A stretch of DNA of 64,000 nucleotides from Pseudomonas sp. CC120222-01a (lineage in GTDB: Bacteria > Pseudomonadota > Gammaproteobacteria > Pseudomonadales > Pseudomonadaceae), in the NCBI RefSeq assembly GCF_003097235.1, contig NZ_QEQQ01000016.1:101579-165578 (forward strand), read 5' to 3'. Both the position numbers and the translations under genes were made by a program. Shown here one piece after another: positions 17,326 to 31,100 of this stretch. The notes under the pieces are model-generated. The model did not search any database. It saw nothing but the letters and a program-made list of their open reading frames with translations, and had not been told where the DNA came from. How positions within the stretch are numbered: position 1 is the first letter of the stretch; each line of letters starts with the position of its first letter.

Positions 17326-18506
17326 TTACCGTTCGCGCAGGGCCTCGCGGGCGCGGTTCAGTGGTTTGATGAGGTAATCGAGGATGGTCTTCTCGCCAGT
17401 GCGGATATCCACTGTGGCAATCATCCCCGGCACGATCGCGAAGTGCTTGCCGGCCTTGTTGGTCAGGCTGTCCTGCTCGGTGCGGATGAACACCCGGTAG
17501 TAGTAGATCTCCGGTTTTACTTCATCCTGCAGGGTATCCGGCGATATCCCCACCACCTTGCCATCCAGCCCGCCATACACCGAGTAGTCATAGGCACTGA
17601 TCTTGACCTTGGCCGCCTGGTCGGGGTGGATGAAGGCGATGTCCCGTGGGGCGATGCGGGTTTCGATCAGCAGGCGCTCGTCCATCGGCACGATCTTCAT
17701 CACCTGCCCGCCAGGCTGCACCACACCGCCCAGCGTGTTGACCTCGATGTCCTTGACGATGCCGCGTACCGGCGAACGCAGGGTCAGGCGGGTCAGCGAA
17801 TCGCTGCGCCCGCGGATCACTTCCGACAGGCTGTCGGCCTCGGCACTGGCCTTGGCCAACTCTTCGCGGGCGCGCACCAGGTACTCGGAGCGGGCCTCGT
17901 TGGCCTTGAGCTCCAGCTCCGAGCGCTGGCGGTTCAGGCGGATCACTTCGACCCGGCTGGAGGCGCCCATCTTGGCCAGGTTCTCGGTGATCTTCAGTTC
18001 TGCACGCACCAGCCGCAGCGAGTCCTCGATGCCGGCCAGGGTCTGCTCCAGGCCGCGACGGCGGGTTTCGTACAGCGCCGTCTCGGCGTCGATCAGGTCG
18101 GGTGAATCACGCAGGCTTTCGGGGAAGCTCAGCGGCTTGCCGGTGACCTCGGCCCGCAGGCGCGCCTCGCTGGCCTTGGCCGCACGGTACTTGGCCTCGC
18201 TTTCGCCAACGCTGGAGGCGGTCTTGGTCGGGTCGAGCTGGGCAAGCACCTGGCCGCGCTCGACCAGGTCGCCTTCGGCCACGTTCATCTCGGCGACGAT
18301 GCCGCCTTCGAACGACTGGATCACCTGCTCGCGTGAACTGGGGATCACCTTGCCGGTGCCGGTAGACACTTCGGTCACCTCGAACCAGGCCGCCCAGGCC
18401 AGGAACGCAGCGAGCATGAGTGCGCAAATGGTGATGATGCGGCCAGCACGCAGCACGGCCTGGTCGTCCTGGCCATCCAGGTAGGAGGCGGGGAGTTCGT
18501 GGTTGC

Positions 18507-18510
<4 letters not shown>
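17326..18510 (-). CDS. HlyD/LapC-type adaptor of the LapF exporter
   Basis: The 394-residue type I secretion adaptor has one N-terminal membrane helix (IITICALMLAAFLAWAAWFE), a long coiled-coil-forming middle (about residues 100-250, rich in E, R, L) and a C-terminal beta domain. The HlyD signature lies near SPVRGIVKDIEVNTLGGVVQPG. It links the inner-membrane ABC exporter to the TolC-like channel. It overlaps the ABC gene by four bases and is the last gene of the lapF operon. The three exporter genes are sometimes called lapHIJ for LapF; I cannot verify which letter belongs to which gene. Confidence 0.9.
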
Positions 18511-20671
<2,161 letters not shown>

Positions 20672-20675
<4 letters not shown>

Positions 20676-22105
20676 GGCTCGATTTCCACCCCTTGCAGGT
20701 TGCGCCCTTCCAGCCCGAAGGCGGTACGCAGGGCGCCGGAGTTGTACAGGCAGTCGACATCCAGGCGCAGCAGGTCGGAGCGGGTGCCGGCGAGTTCGAA
20801 GCGTGACTGGTAGATCTCCTGCTCGGCGTTGAGCAGGTCGAGCAAGGGCCGGGTGCCCAGGTCCAGGTACTGCCGGCCATACAGCTCGCGGGCTTCCTGG
20901 ATGCTGGCCTGGCGCGCCTCCAGCGAATTCAGGCGCCGGCCCAGCCCGGAGGTCTGCGCCATGGCTTCGGCCAGGCCGCGGCGGGCCTGCAGGCGCGCGG
21001 CGTCTTCGGCGGAATCGGCGGCGCTCAGGGCATGGCCGGCGGCGCGGCTGCGGGCGCTGATGGCGCCGCCCTGGTAGATGGGCACCTCGACGTTCAGGTA
21101 GATACCCGCCTGGGTGCGGTCCAGGCTGCGGTTGTCGCGGTTGTAGTCGTTGTCCAGGTAGTGGTTGACCTGCGGTTGCAGCGACAGCGTGGGGTAGGCT
21201 TCGGCCTTGGCCTGGGCCAGTTCGGCCTGGGACTGGGCGCGCAAGGCCAGAGCCATCAGCACCGCCGGCAAGCGGTCGCTGCCGCCCGATGAGCGCTTGC
21301 AGGCCTGGTTCAGCTCGGGTGGTGATTCTTCGGCCAGGGCCGGCGGTGCCACCCGGCCAAGCAGTTCGGCCAGGGTCGAACGCCAGCGCTCGTACTGCGA
21401 CTGGTATTCCTCGAGGGTGGCACGGGCGCCTTCTACCCGCGACTCGGCCTGGACCACATCGGAGCGGGTGCTGGCGCCCATGTCGCTGCGCTGGCGGGCC
21501 ATGCCGGCGATGTCGCCGACGCCGCGGATCTGGTCGCGGGCGATGACCATCAGCTGTTCATAGCGGCGGGTTTCGATCCAGGCGTAGGCGGTGTCGCGGG
21601 CCAGGTCGTCGACCACCAGCAGGATATTGGCCTGGGCCCGGGTAGCGGCGGCCTGGGCGGCACTGACGGCATTGTCGACCTTGCCGAAGTCGTAGAGCAT
21701 CTGCTTCAGCGACAGGTTCAGCGCCTGGCTGTTGCGGTCGCCGCCGTAGCCGGTGTCATAGCCGGTGCGGATACCGCCGGAAATCTGTGGGTAGTAACCG
21801 GCGCGGGCGACGTTGATGCCTTCGCCCTGCTTGTAGAGGTTGCCGACCGCTTCGGCGATGCTCGGGTGCCACTGCGCGGCGGTCAGCACCGCCTCGGCCA
21901 GCCCCAGGCGGTCGCCATTGTTGTTGGACTGCCCGGAAGGGGGGCGGGCGGGGATGGCATCGGGCGCGTCGCGCATCAATGACGGCCCGATGGTGCGCAG
22001 TCTGGGGTCTATGTCATCGGCTGCCTGGGCAACCGGGTTGAGGTTCAGCACCAGGAGCCCGAAGGCTCCCAGCCACAGCGGTGACAGCGGACTGCTTCGC
22101 TTCAC
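20672..22105 (-). CDS. TolC-family outer membrane channel for LapF export
   Basis: The 477-residue protein has a signal peptide (LGAFGLLVLNLNPVAQAA) and two repeated outer-membrane-efflux segments rich in Ala, Gln and Arg helices (NILLVVDDLARDTAYAWIET; AGIYLNVEVPIYQGGAISAR). These form the periplasmic tunnel of a TolC/LapE trimer. The C-terminal part DLGTRPLLDLLNAEQEIYQS is typical of LapE-like proteins. It lies 64 bases downstream of the lapF stop codon and overlaps the ABC gene by four bases. Confidence 0.9.
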
Positions 22106-22168
22106 GAAATTCCCTTACTGCTGTTCGTCCTTGCCGCCGGGCAGTGTGCCCGGCGGGATGCAGCGGCC

Positions 22169-25100
22169 TCAGACAACATGGATGCTGTTCTGCACCCAGA
22201 GGTGATGGCTCGGATCTTCCTGGGCCGTGTATTGGTTATAGTCGATACCGTCGACAGTTTGGTTGCCGACCAGGGTCCAGTTGTCCGTCATGTGCACCGA
22301 GTCTTTGTCATCCCCCTTGATGATCAGCGTGTCGTTGCCGGTTTCGGTGATCTTCACCACGTCCGCCAGGTTGAGGGTCAGCGCTACGGCGCTGGTGTCG
22401 TTGAGGTCGATCACTTCGATGTTGTGGATACGGTCGGCCAGGGTGCCCAGGTCGATGCTGGCATCGCCGCCGCCCCACAGCAGGGTGTCGGTGCCGGTAC
22501 CGCCATCGACGCTGGCGAAGTTCTGGTCGACCACTTCGAGGGTGTCGTTGCCCGCGCCGCCTTCCAGGGTGATGTGCCCGCCCTGGCTGCCGACCAGGTG
22601 GTCGTTGCCATCGGTGCCGGCGATCACCTCGCTGGAGGCTGAGGCTGCGACGCTGGCCACGGCCACGCTGTCGTCGCTGGTGTCGGCCACCAGCGCGGAG
22701 AAGGTGGTGAGGCCGGCGGCGTTGTCCAGGTTGACGGTGAGCGTGGCGGTGTCGGTAGTGCCGTTGGGGTGGGTCAGCTCATAGGTGAAGGTGTCGTGCT
22801 GGCCGATCACCGCCGAGGTCAGCCCGCTGTTGAGGGTGTACGTGTAGCTGCCGTCCGCGTGCACCAGCAGCGTGCCGTAGGTGCCGGCCACGCTGACCCC
22901 GTTGTAGCCTGGGATGGTGTAGGTGCCGGCGGCTGTCAGTACGCTCAGCACGGTCAGTGCCGAACCCAGGTTGTCGGTACCCGACGGGTCGGTGATCAGG
23001 TTGCCGCTGGCCACCGTGGCGCTGCTGACCACGTACTCGGTGAGGTGCGTGGTGGTGGTGTTGAGGCTGGTGGTGATCGAACTGGCCAGGCCGATGCCGC
23101 CGGCGGTGACCACAATGTGGTAGGTGCCGGCGCCCTGGCCGGTGAAGGTATAGCCGGCACCGCCGCCGAGCAGGCTGACCAGCGAGCTGCCGCTGACTGT
23201 CTGCACCACCACGTACTGGCCGGTAGTTGTGTTGAGCTTGAGCAACTGAATGGTGGTGCCGTTGAGCAGGCTCAGCAGGTTGGTGGAGTTGACCACCACT
23301 TGCAGGTCGGCCGTGGTGTCGGCGGCCACCGTGGTGGTGTAGGTGGCCGAGCGCGAACCGATCAGCGGCAAGGTCAGCGAGCCCAGGGTGGCGCTGCTGC
23401 TGTCGACCCGGTTGGCCAGGGTGATGTGGCTGCTGTCGACGTCGTTGACGGCATCCACCACCGTGGCCGGCGCGCTGAGGTTGCTGTCGTTCCAGGTCTC
23501 CGTGGCCTGCGGGCTGTCGATGCGCACGTAGAGGTTGGCCGTGGCGGTCAGCCCGTTCGGGTGCACCAGCTCGTAGCTGAATACATCCACCTTGCCGACG
23601 CTCGACGGGCTGCCGCTCGGGGTGTAGGTGTAGCTGCCGTCGGCATGGATCACCAGGGTGCCGTACTGGCCCTGCACCGTGGTGCCCGCGCCACTGGCAG
23701 CGGTCACGTAGCTGCCGTTGACCAGGATCTTCAGCACGGCGCCGCTGTCCGGGCCGAGGGAGTCGACCACGCCATTGGTGCCCGGGTCGGTGATGACGTT
23801 GCCCGAGGTGGCGGTGCCGGTGCCGGTGAACTGGGTCAGGCTGGTGGCTTCGATGTCCAGGCTGGTGGTGACTTGGGTCACCAGGCCGATGCCGCCACTG
23901 GCCACGGTCAGGCGATAGTCACCGGCCTGCAGCTTGCCGATGTCCACCTGCAGCCCCAGCGGCAGCACGATCAGGTCGAGCAACCCTTGGGTGTTGCCGG
24001 TGGCGATGGTCACCCAGGCACCGCTGGCGCCCTTCACCTGCAGGGTGAAGGTGGAGTTGTTGAGCAGCGCCAGCACGCTGTTGGTGGTCAGCGTCAGGGT
24101 CGGGTCGACCGTGGTGCCAGGAGCCACCGTCCAGGTGTAGGTCTTGCTGAAACCCGACAACAGGGTGGTGAAGCTGTCGGTGTAGGTGGTGGTGGCGGTG
24201 ACCGGCGCCAGGTTGACGGTAGCGGTAGCCAGGTTGTTGCTGGCGATGACCGGGGCGTTGGCATCAACGTCGGGCGCGGTGATGTTGACGTTGCCGGAGA
24301 CGTTGCTGCGCGGGTCGGTCAAGGTCACCGACAGCACCTGGCCGTTGTCCTGGGCCGGGCTCAGGGTGACGGTGAAGGTGCCGTTGGGTTGCACGGTCGC
24401 GGTCTGCAGCACGGTGCCGCTGGCGCTGCGTACGGTGACCGTGGCGCCGACCTCGCCGGTACCGGTGAGGGTGGTGCCGTCGGCACTGATCACCAGGTTG
24501 CTGGCGTTGGCCGGCGGGGTCAGGTCCGGAGCAGTCAGCGCCGTGGCGGTGGAGGTGTTGCCCGCAGCATCGGTGAGGGTGACGCTCAGTGCCTGGAAGT
24601 TGATCTGCGCCGCACTCAGGCTGACCACATACAGGCCGTTGCTGCCTACCGTGGCGGTGCCGAGCACGGTGCCCAGGCTGTTGCGCACGGTCACCGTGCT
24701 GCCGATTTCGCCAGAGCCGCTGACCGTGGTGCCGTTGGCGTTGATCGATGCCACCGGTGCGGTGGGCGCGGAGGTGTCCGGGGCGGTGATGCCGGTGCTG
24801 CCGGACACGTTGCTGCCGGCGTCGGTCTGGCGCACCACCAGGGCCTGGCCGTTGTTCTGGGTGCTGGTCAGGGTGACGCTGAAGGTGCCGTCCGCCTGCA
24901 CGATGGCGCTACCGAGCGAGCTACCCCCCGGGCCTTGTACGGTGACGGTCGCGCCCGCCTCGCCGTTACCGGTGAGCACGGTACCCGCGCCATTGATCGC
25001 CAGGTTGGTCGGTGCCAGCGGCGCCTGGACGTCCGGCGCCGTGTAGCTGGTGGCACCAGAGACGTTCAGCGCGGCATCGGCCTGGGTCAGGCTGAGTACC

Positions 25101-28100
25101 TGGCCGTTGAGCTGGGCACTGCTGAGGTTGATGCTGAAGCCGCCGGAGCCGTTGACCAGGCCGGTACCGAGCACGTTGCCACTGGCATCGCGCACGGTCA
25201 CCGTGGCGCCGGCTTCACCGGTACCGGTGAGCACCAGGCCGTTGGCCGACAGCGCGCTGACCACCGGGTTGGCCGGTGCAGTGATGTCGGCGGCAGTGAC
25301 GAACACCGGTTGCGATTCGCCCCCCAGCAGCGACACCGAAGTCACCGACAAATGTTGCCCGTTGAGCTGGGCGGCGCTCAGGGTGATGGAGAAGCCACCG
25401 TTGCCGATGTTGGCCGAACCGGCGCCGATGAGGTTGCCAGCGGCGTCGTAGACGCGGATCGAGGTGCCGGTGGCAGCGGTCCCGGTCAGGGTCAGGCCAT
25501 CGGCGGCCAGTGTCACGTTGACCGGTGGCTCCGGTGGCGGCACCAGCGGCGTGAGGAAGGTCGCCACCGCCGAGGTGTTGCTGGCGGCGTCGGTTTGCGT
25601 GACGGCCAGTGACGCCGCCGAGCCCGGTGCAGGCGACAGGTTGATGGAGAAGTTGCCACCGCTGTCGACCAGGCCCGTACCGATGACCACGCCACCAAAA
25701 CTGACCGTCACGGTGGCACCGGCTTCGCCGCGCCCGGTGAGGATGTTGTAGGTGTTGTTGATGGCCAGGTTGGTGACCGCGGCCGGTGGCGCGGTGTCGA
25801 GGGTCTGGTAGGTGGCAGGCGTCGAGATGTTGCCGGCATTGTCGGTGGCGACGACGCTCAGCAGTTGGCCGTTGTTCTGGGCCGGGCTGAGGGTGACGGT
25901 GAAGTTGCCGCCCGCGGGCACCGCGATGGTGCCGACCACGGTGCCCGACGGGTCGCGCACGGTGATCACGCTGCCGACTTCACCGGTGCCGCTGAGCAAG
26001 GTGCCGTTACCGGTCAGGGTGAGGTTGCCGGGCTCGGTCGGTGGGACCAGGTCTGGCGCGTTCAGCAGCAGGGGCACCGACGGATTGCCGGTGGCGTCCT
26101 GGGCGATGACGCTCAGCACCTGGCCATTGATCTGCGCCGTGGTGAGGGTGATGACGAAGCTGCCATCGGCGGCAATGGTGCCCTCGCCGATCAGGTTACC
26201 CAGGTTGTTCATCACCGTGACGTGCGCGCCGGGCTCGCCGGTGCCGCTGATCTGTGTGCCACTGGGGTTGAGCAGGGCGACCACCGTGGTCGGTGGGGTG
26301 ATGTCGACGGCGCTGAGGGTGCTGATCGGCGAGATGTTCTGGCTTGCGTCCGTCAGGGTGACCTGCAGCAGCTGGCCGTTGAGCTGTGCCGCGCTGAGGT
26401 TGACCACGAAGGTGCCATCGGCCGCGACCGTGGCGGTGCCGATCTCGGTGGTGCCGACGTAGACGCGCACCGTGGTGCCGGCTTCGCCGGTACCGCTGAG
26501 CTGGTCGCCGGCGGCATTGAGGTGCAGCGAGGCCGCCGCAGCCGGCGGGGTCAGGTCCGGCGCATTGACCGTGACCGGCAGGCTGATGTTGCCGGGCGGG
26601 TCGGCCTGTTGCACTGACAGCACCTGCTGGTTGATCTGCGCCGGGCTCAGTTCGACGCGGAAGCTGCCATCGGTCAGCACGGTGGTGGTGCCCAGCACCA
26701 CGCCTGCGGCGTTGGTCACGGTGACCGTCGCGCCGGGCTCGCCGGAACCGCTGACCACGCTGCCATTGGCATTGATCACCACGTTGGTGAGCAAGTCCGG
26801 CGGGGTGAAGTCCGGTGTCTGCAGGGTGGCGACCGGCGACACGTTGCCGGCGCCATCGGTCAGGGTTACGCCGAGCAGCTCGGCGTTGCCCAGGGCCGGG
26901 TTGAGGGTCAGGGTGAATTGGCCGCCGGCATCGACGATGGCCGTGCCGATCTGCTGGCCGGCCGGGTCGGTCACGGTGACCAGCGCGCCGACTTCGCCAC
27001 GCCCGGTGATGGTCGCGCCGTCGCTGGCGATGGCCAGCTCGGTGGGCGCGGCCGGCGGCGTGGTGTCGGGTGCGGTGATGGCGCCGGGGGAAGACTGGTT
27101 GCCGGCGGCATCGGTCAGCACCACCTGCACGGCCTGGCCGTTGGCCAACGGTGTGCCGAGGATGACTTGGAAGCTGCCGTTGGCCATGACCACGGCGGTG
27201 CCCAGCACGGTGCCGTCGGCGGCGATGACTTTCACCGTGGCGTTGGCTTCGCCAATACCGTTGAGCAGGCTGCCGCCGCCGGCGAACGCCAGGTTGGCAG
27301 GCGCGTCCGGGGCTACGCGATCGGGCGCGGTAAGGTTGACGCTGTTGGACTCGTTGCCGGCGGCGTCGGTCTGTGCGGCGCTGAGTTGCTGGCCGTTGAT
27401 CTGCGCGCTGGCGAGGTTGACGCTGAAGTTGCCGCTGGCATCGACCACGGCGGTGCCCAGGCTGGCACCGCCCTGCCCGGTGATGGTGACGGTGGCGCCC
27501 GCTTCGCCACGGCCGGTAAGTGTGAGGCCATCGCTGGACAGCGCCAGGTTGGTCAGCGGTTGTGGTGCGGTGGTGTCCGGTGCTTGCAGTGTCGCAGGCA
27601 GGGAGGCGGTGCCATCGCTGGCCACCGCGCTGACATGCAGCACCTCGCCGTTGGCCTGGGCGCTGGCGAGGGTGACGCTGAAGGTGCCATCGCTGGCCAC
27701 CGGTGCGGTGCCCAGCAATACGCCATTGGAGCCGTAGACGTTGACCGTGGCACCCACGGCGGCGGTGCCGGTGACCACCAGGCCATTGGCCGACAGCACC
27801 AGGTTGTCCGGGCTGTCCGGGGCAACGTTGCCCGGCGCAGTTACGGTTTGCGCGGGCGACACGTTCTGCGCGGCATCGGCCTGGGTCACGCTGAGCACTT
27901 CACCGGTACTGGCAGCCGGGCTCAGGGCCACGGTGAAGTGGCCATCGGCACCGACAGTGGCGGTGCCCAGTGTGCTGCCGTCCGGCGCACGCACGGTGAC
28001 GGTGGCGCCTGCTTCGCCGGTACCGGCCAGGCTGGTGCCGTTGGCGGAGACCGCGAGGTGGTCCACCGCCGCAGGCGGTGTGGTGTCGGCGGCGGTGTAG

Positions 28101-31100
28101 GGTGCGGCTGGCGAGACGTTGCCGGCGGCGTCGGTGGCGGTCACCTGCAGGACCTGGCCGTTGGTCTGGGGGCTGCTCAGGGTGACCTGGAATACACCGT
28201 TGCCTGCTGCCACGGCGGTGCCCAGCACATTGCCCGAGGCGTCGCGCACGGTCACCGTGCTGCCGGCCTCGGCAGTGCCGTTCAGTTGCAGGCCACTGCC
28301 GGACAGCGCCAAGGCCGTCGGTGCGGCTGGCGCGGTAAAGTCGGGTGCGGTGACACTGACGGCGACCGAGGTGTTGTTGCTGGCGTCGGTCTGGGTCACG
28401 CTCAGGTGCTGGGCATTGAGCTGGGCACTGGTGAGGGTAAGGGTGAAGCTGCCGTTGGCGGCCACCAGGCCGTTGCCGATGATGGTGCCGTCCGGGCCAC
28501 GCACGGTGACCGAGGCACCCGCCTCACCGAGGCCAGTGAGGGTCAGGCCGTTGTTGTTGAGCACGACGTTGGTCAGTGCCGCAGGCGGAGTCAGGTCCGG
28601 GGTGGTGACATTGATGGCAGGGGACACGTTGCCGGCGGCATCCACCTGGGTTACGCCAATCGCCTGGCCGGTGGCCTGCGGGGTGGCGAACGTCACCGTG
28701 AAGCGCCCGTCGGCACCCACGGTGGCGGTTCCGAGCACCGTGCCGCTGGCATCGCGCACCTGCACGGTCGCACCCACTTCACCGCTGCCGGACAGTTGCC
28801 GGCCATCGGCGCTCAACGAAGGGTTGGTGATCGCCGCCGGTGGTGTGCGGTCCGGGGTCGCCAGGCTGGCCGGGCCGGACACGTTGCCGGCGGCATCGCT
28901 GAGGGTCACCTGCAGCGGGCTGCCAGTGGTCTGGGCGCTGGGCAGGGTGATCTGGAACTGTCCGCTCTGGTTCACCGTGCCGGTGGCCAGTACGTTGCCA
29001 CTGGCGTCGCGCACGGTCACCGTCGCGCCGGCTTCGCCTTGCCCGCTGACGACCGTGGCGGCGTTGTTCAGGCTCAGGGCGGTGGCGGCATCGGGCGCTT
29101 GCAGGTCGGGAGCCTGCACGGTCGCGGCCAGCGAGACGTTGCCGGCGGGGTCGGCCTGGGTGATCGTGAGGTTCTGCGCGTTGGCCTGTGGTGGCACCAG
29201 GTTGATGGTGAACAGGCCGTTTGTGCCAACGATACCGGAACCCAGCAGCGTGCCGTTGGCATCGGTAACGCTGACGGTCGCGCCCACTTCGCCATGGCCG
29301 CTGACCGTGCTGCCGCTGCGGTTGATGGTGACCTGGGTGGGTGCGTCCGGTGGCGTGGTGTCGGCGGCGACGATGGTGGCCGGTACCGAAGGGTTGCCAC
29401 CGGCCGAGGCGCGGGCAGTGACCTGCAGGGTCTGGGCGTTGAGCTGGGCATTGGTGAAGAAGATGCGGAAGATGCCGTCGCTGCCAACCGTGCCGGTGCC
29501 CAGGGTGGTGCCCCCGGAGGTGACGGTGATCAGCGAACCGACGGTGCCCTGGCCAGTCAGCAGGAAGCCGTCGGCGCTGATGGCCAGGTTGCTTGGCGCG
29601 GCAAGCTGGCTGCCATCCGGGCCGGCCACGTTGACTGCGGTTTCGTTGTTGCCGGCATCGTGCACCACCAGCTGCACGCTGTCGCCGGTTACCAGCGGTG
29701 GGTTGACCTGAACCACGAAGGTGCCGTCGGCGCCAACCTGTGCGGTACCCAGTTCGGTGCTGCCATCGCGCACGATCACGGTGGTGCCGGGTTCGGCCCT
29801 GCCGCTGATGGTGCCGCCATCCGGGCTGACGGCGATGTCGGAGGCCGCTGCCGGTGGCGTGCTGTCGGCGGCGGTGACACTGGTCGGTTGCGTGGCATTG
29901 CCGGCAACATCGCTGACCACCACGGTCACGGTTTCGCCGTTGAGCAGGGCAGGGGACAGCGGCACGCTGAAACTGCCGTCGCCATTCACCGTCACGGTGG
30001 TTTCGACGCCGGTCGGGCTGATCACGGTGACCGAAGCTGCGCCCGGGGCGTTACCGGTCAGCGTGAGGCCATCGCCACTGATGGCGAGGTCAGTAGGCAG
30101 CGCGGGCGGGGTGAGGTCCGGTGCGGTCGCCTGGGCGGCGCCGGAGGCGTGGCCCTGTGGGTCGGTCTGGGAGACGTCAAGGGTCTGGCCATCGAGCTGC
30201 GGCGGGTTCAGCGACACACTGAAACTGCCATTGGCGGCTACCACCGCAGAGCCCAGCAAATCACCCGCGGCATTGCGCACTTCCACGGTTGCACCGGCTT
30301 CACCGGTGCCTTGCACGCGGGTGCCGTCGGCGCTGACCTGCAAGCCGCCGGGGGCCGCCGGGGCGCTGCTGTCATCGGCGGTGAAGGGGGCCGATGGCGA
30401 CGCGTTGCCAGCGGCGTCGGTGAGCACCACCGAGACAGTTTCGCCGTTGGTCTGTGCGGGTGTCAGGGTGACGCTGAAGGTGCCGTCGCCATCGACCACG
30501 CCGCTGCCGAGCAACTGCCCGGCCGTGTCGCGGACCTCCACGGTAGCGCCGGGCTCGCCCTGGCCGGTCAGGGTGATGCCATCTGCGCTCAGGCCGAGGC
30601 CCTGGGCCGCTGCGGGCGCCTCGATATCCGCGGCGGTCAGGGTGTTGGCGGGGGAGGGGTTACCGGCGTCGTCGGTCTGGATGACGGTCAGCACTTGGCC
30701 ATTGAGCTGCGGTGGGTCGATGGTCACATGGAAGCTGCCGTCGGCTGCGACCGTGGCAGTGCCCAGCACCGCGCCGCCGGCACCGGTCACCTGCACTTGC
30801 GCGCCAGGCTCACCATTACCGGAGAGCACCGTGCCATCGGCAGACAGGGCCAGGCCGGTGGTTGTGGCCGGGGCCTGGGTGTCCGGGGCAGGCAGGTCAA
30901 CGGCGGCCGAGACGTTGCCGGTGGGGTCGCGCTGCTCGACGGTCAGGGCCTGGCCGTTGGTCTGGGCAGTATTCAAGGTGACCTGGAAGCTGCCATCGCC
31001 GTTCACCACGGCAGTACCCAGCACGCTGCCATCCGGGCCGCGCACGGTAACCGTGGCGCCGGGTTCGCCGGTGCCGCTGACGGTGCTGCCGGTGCCGTCG

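Noticed and set aside
22769..25612. 947-residue plus-strand ORF
   Set aside because: It is antisense to lapF; the GC-rich repeats keep the opposite frame open and the translation is low-complexity with no domain.
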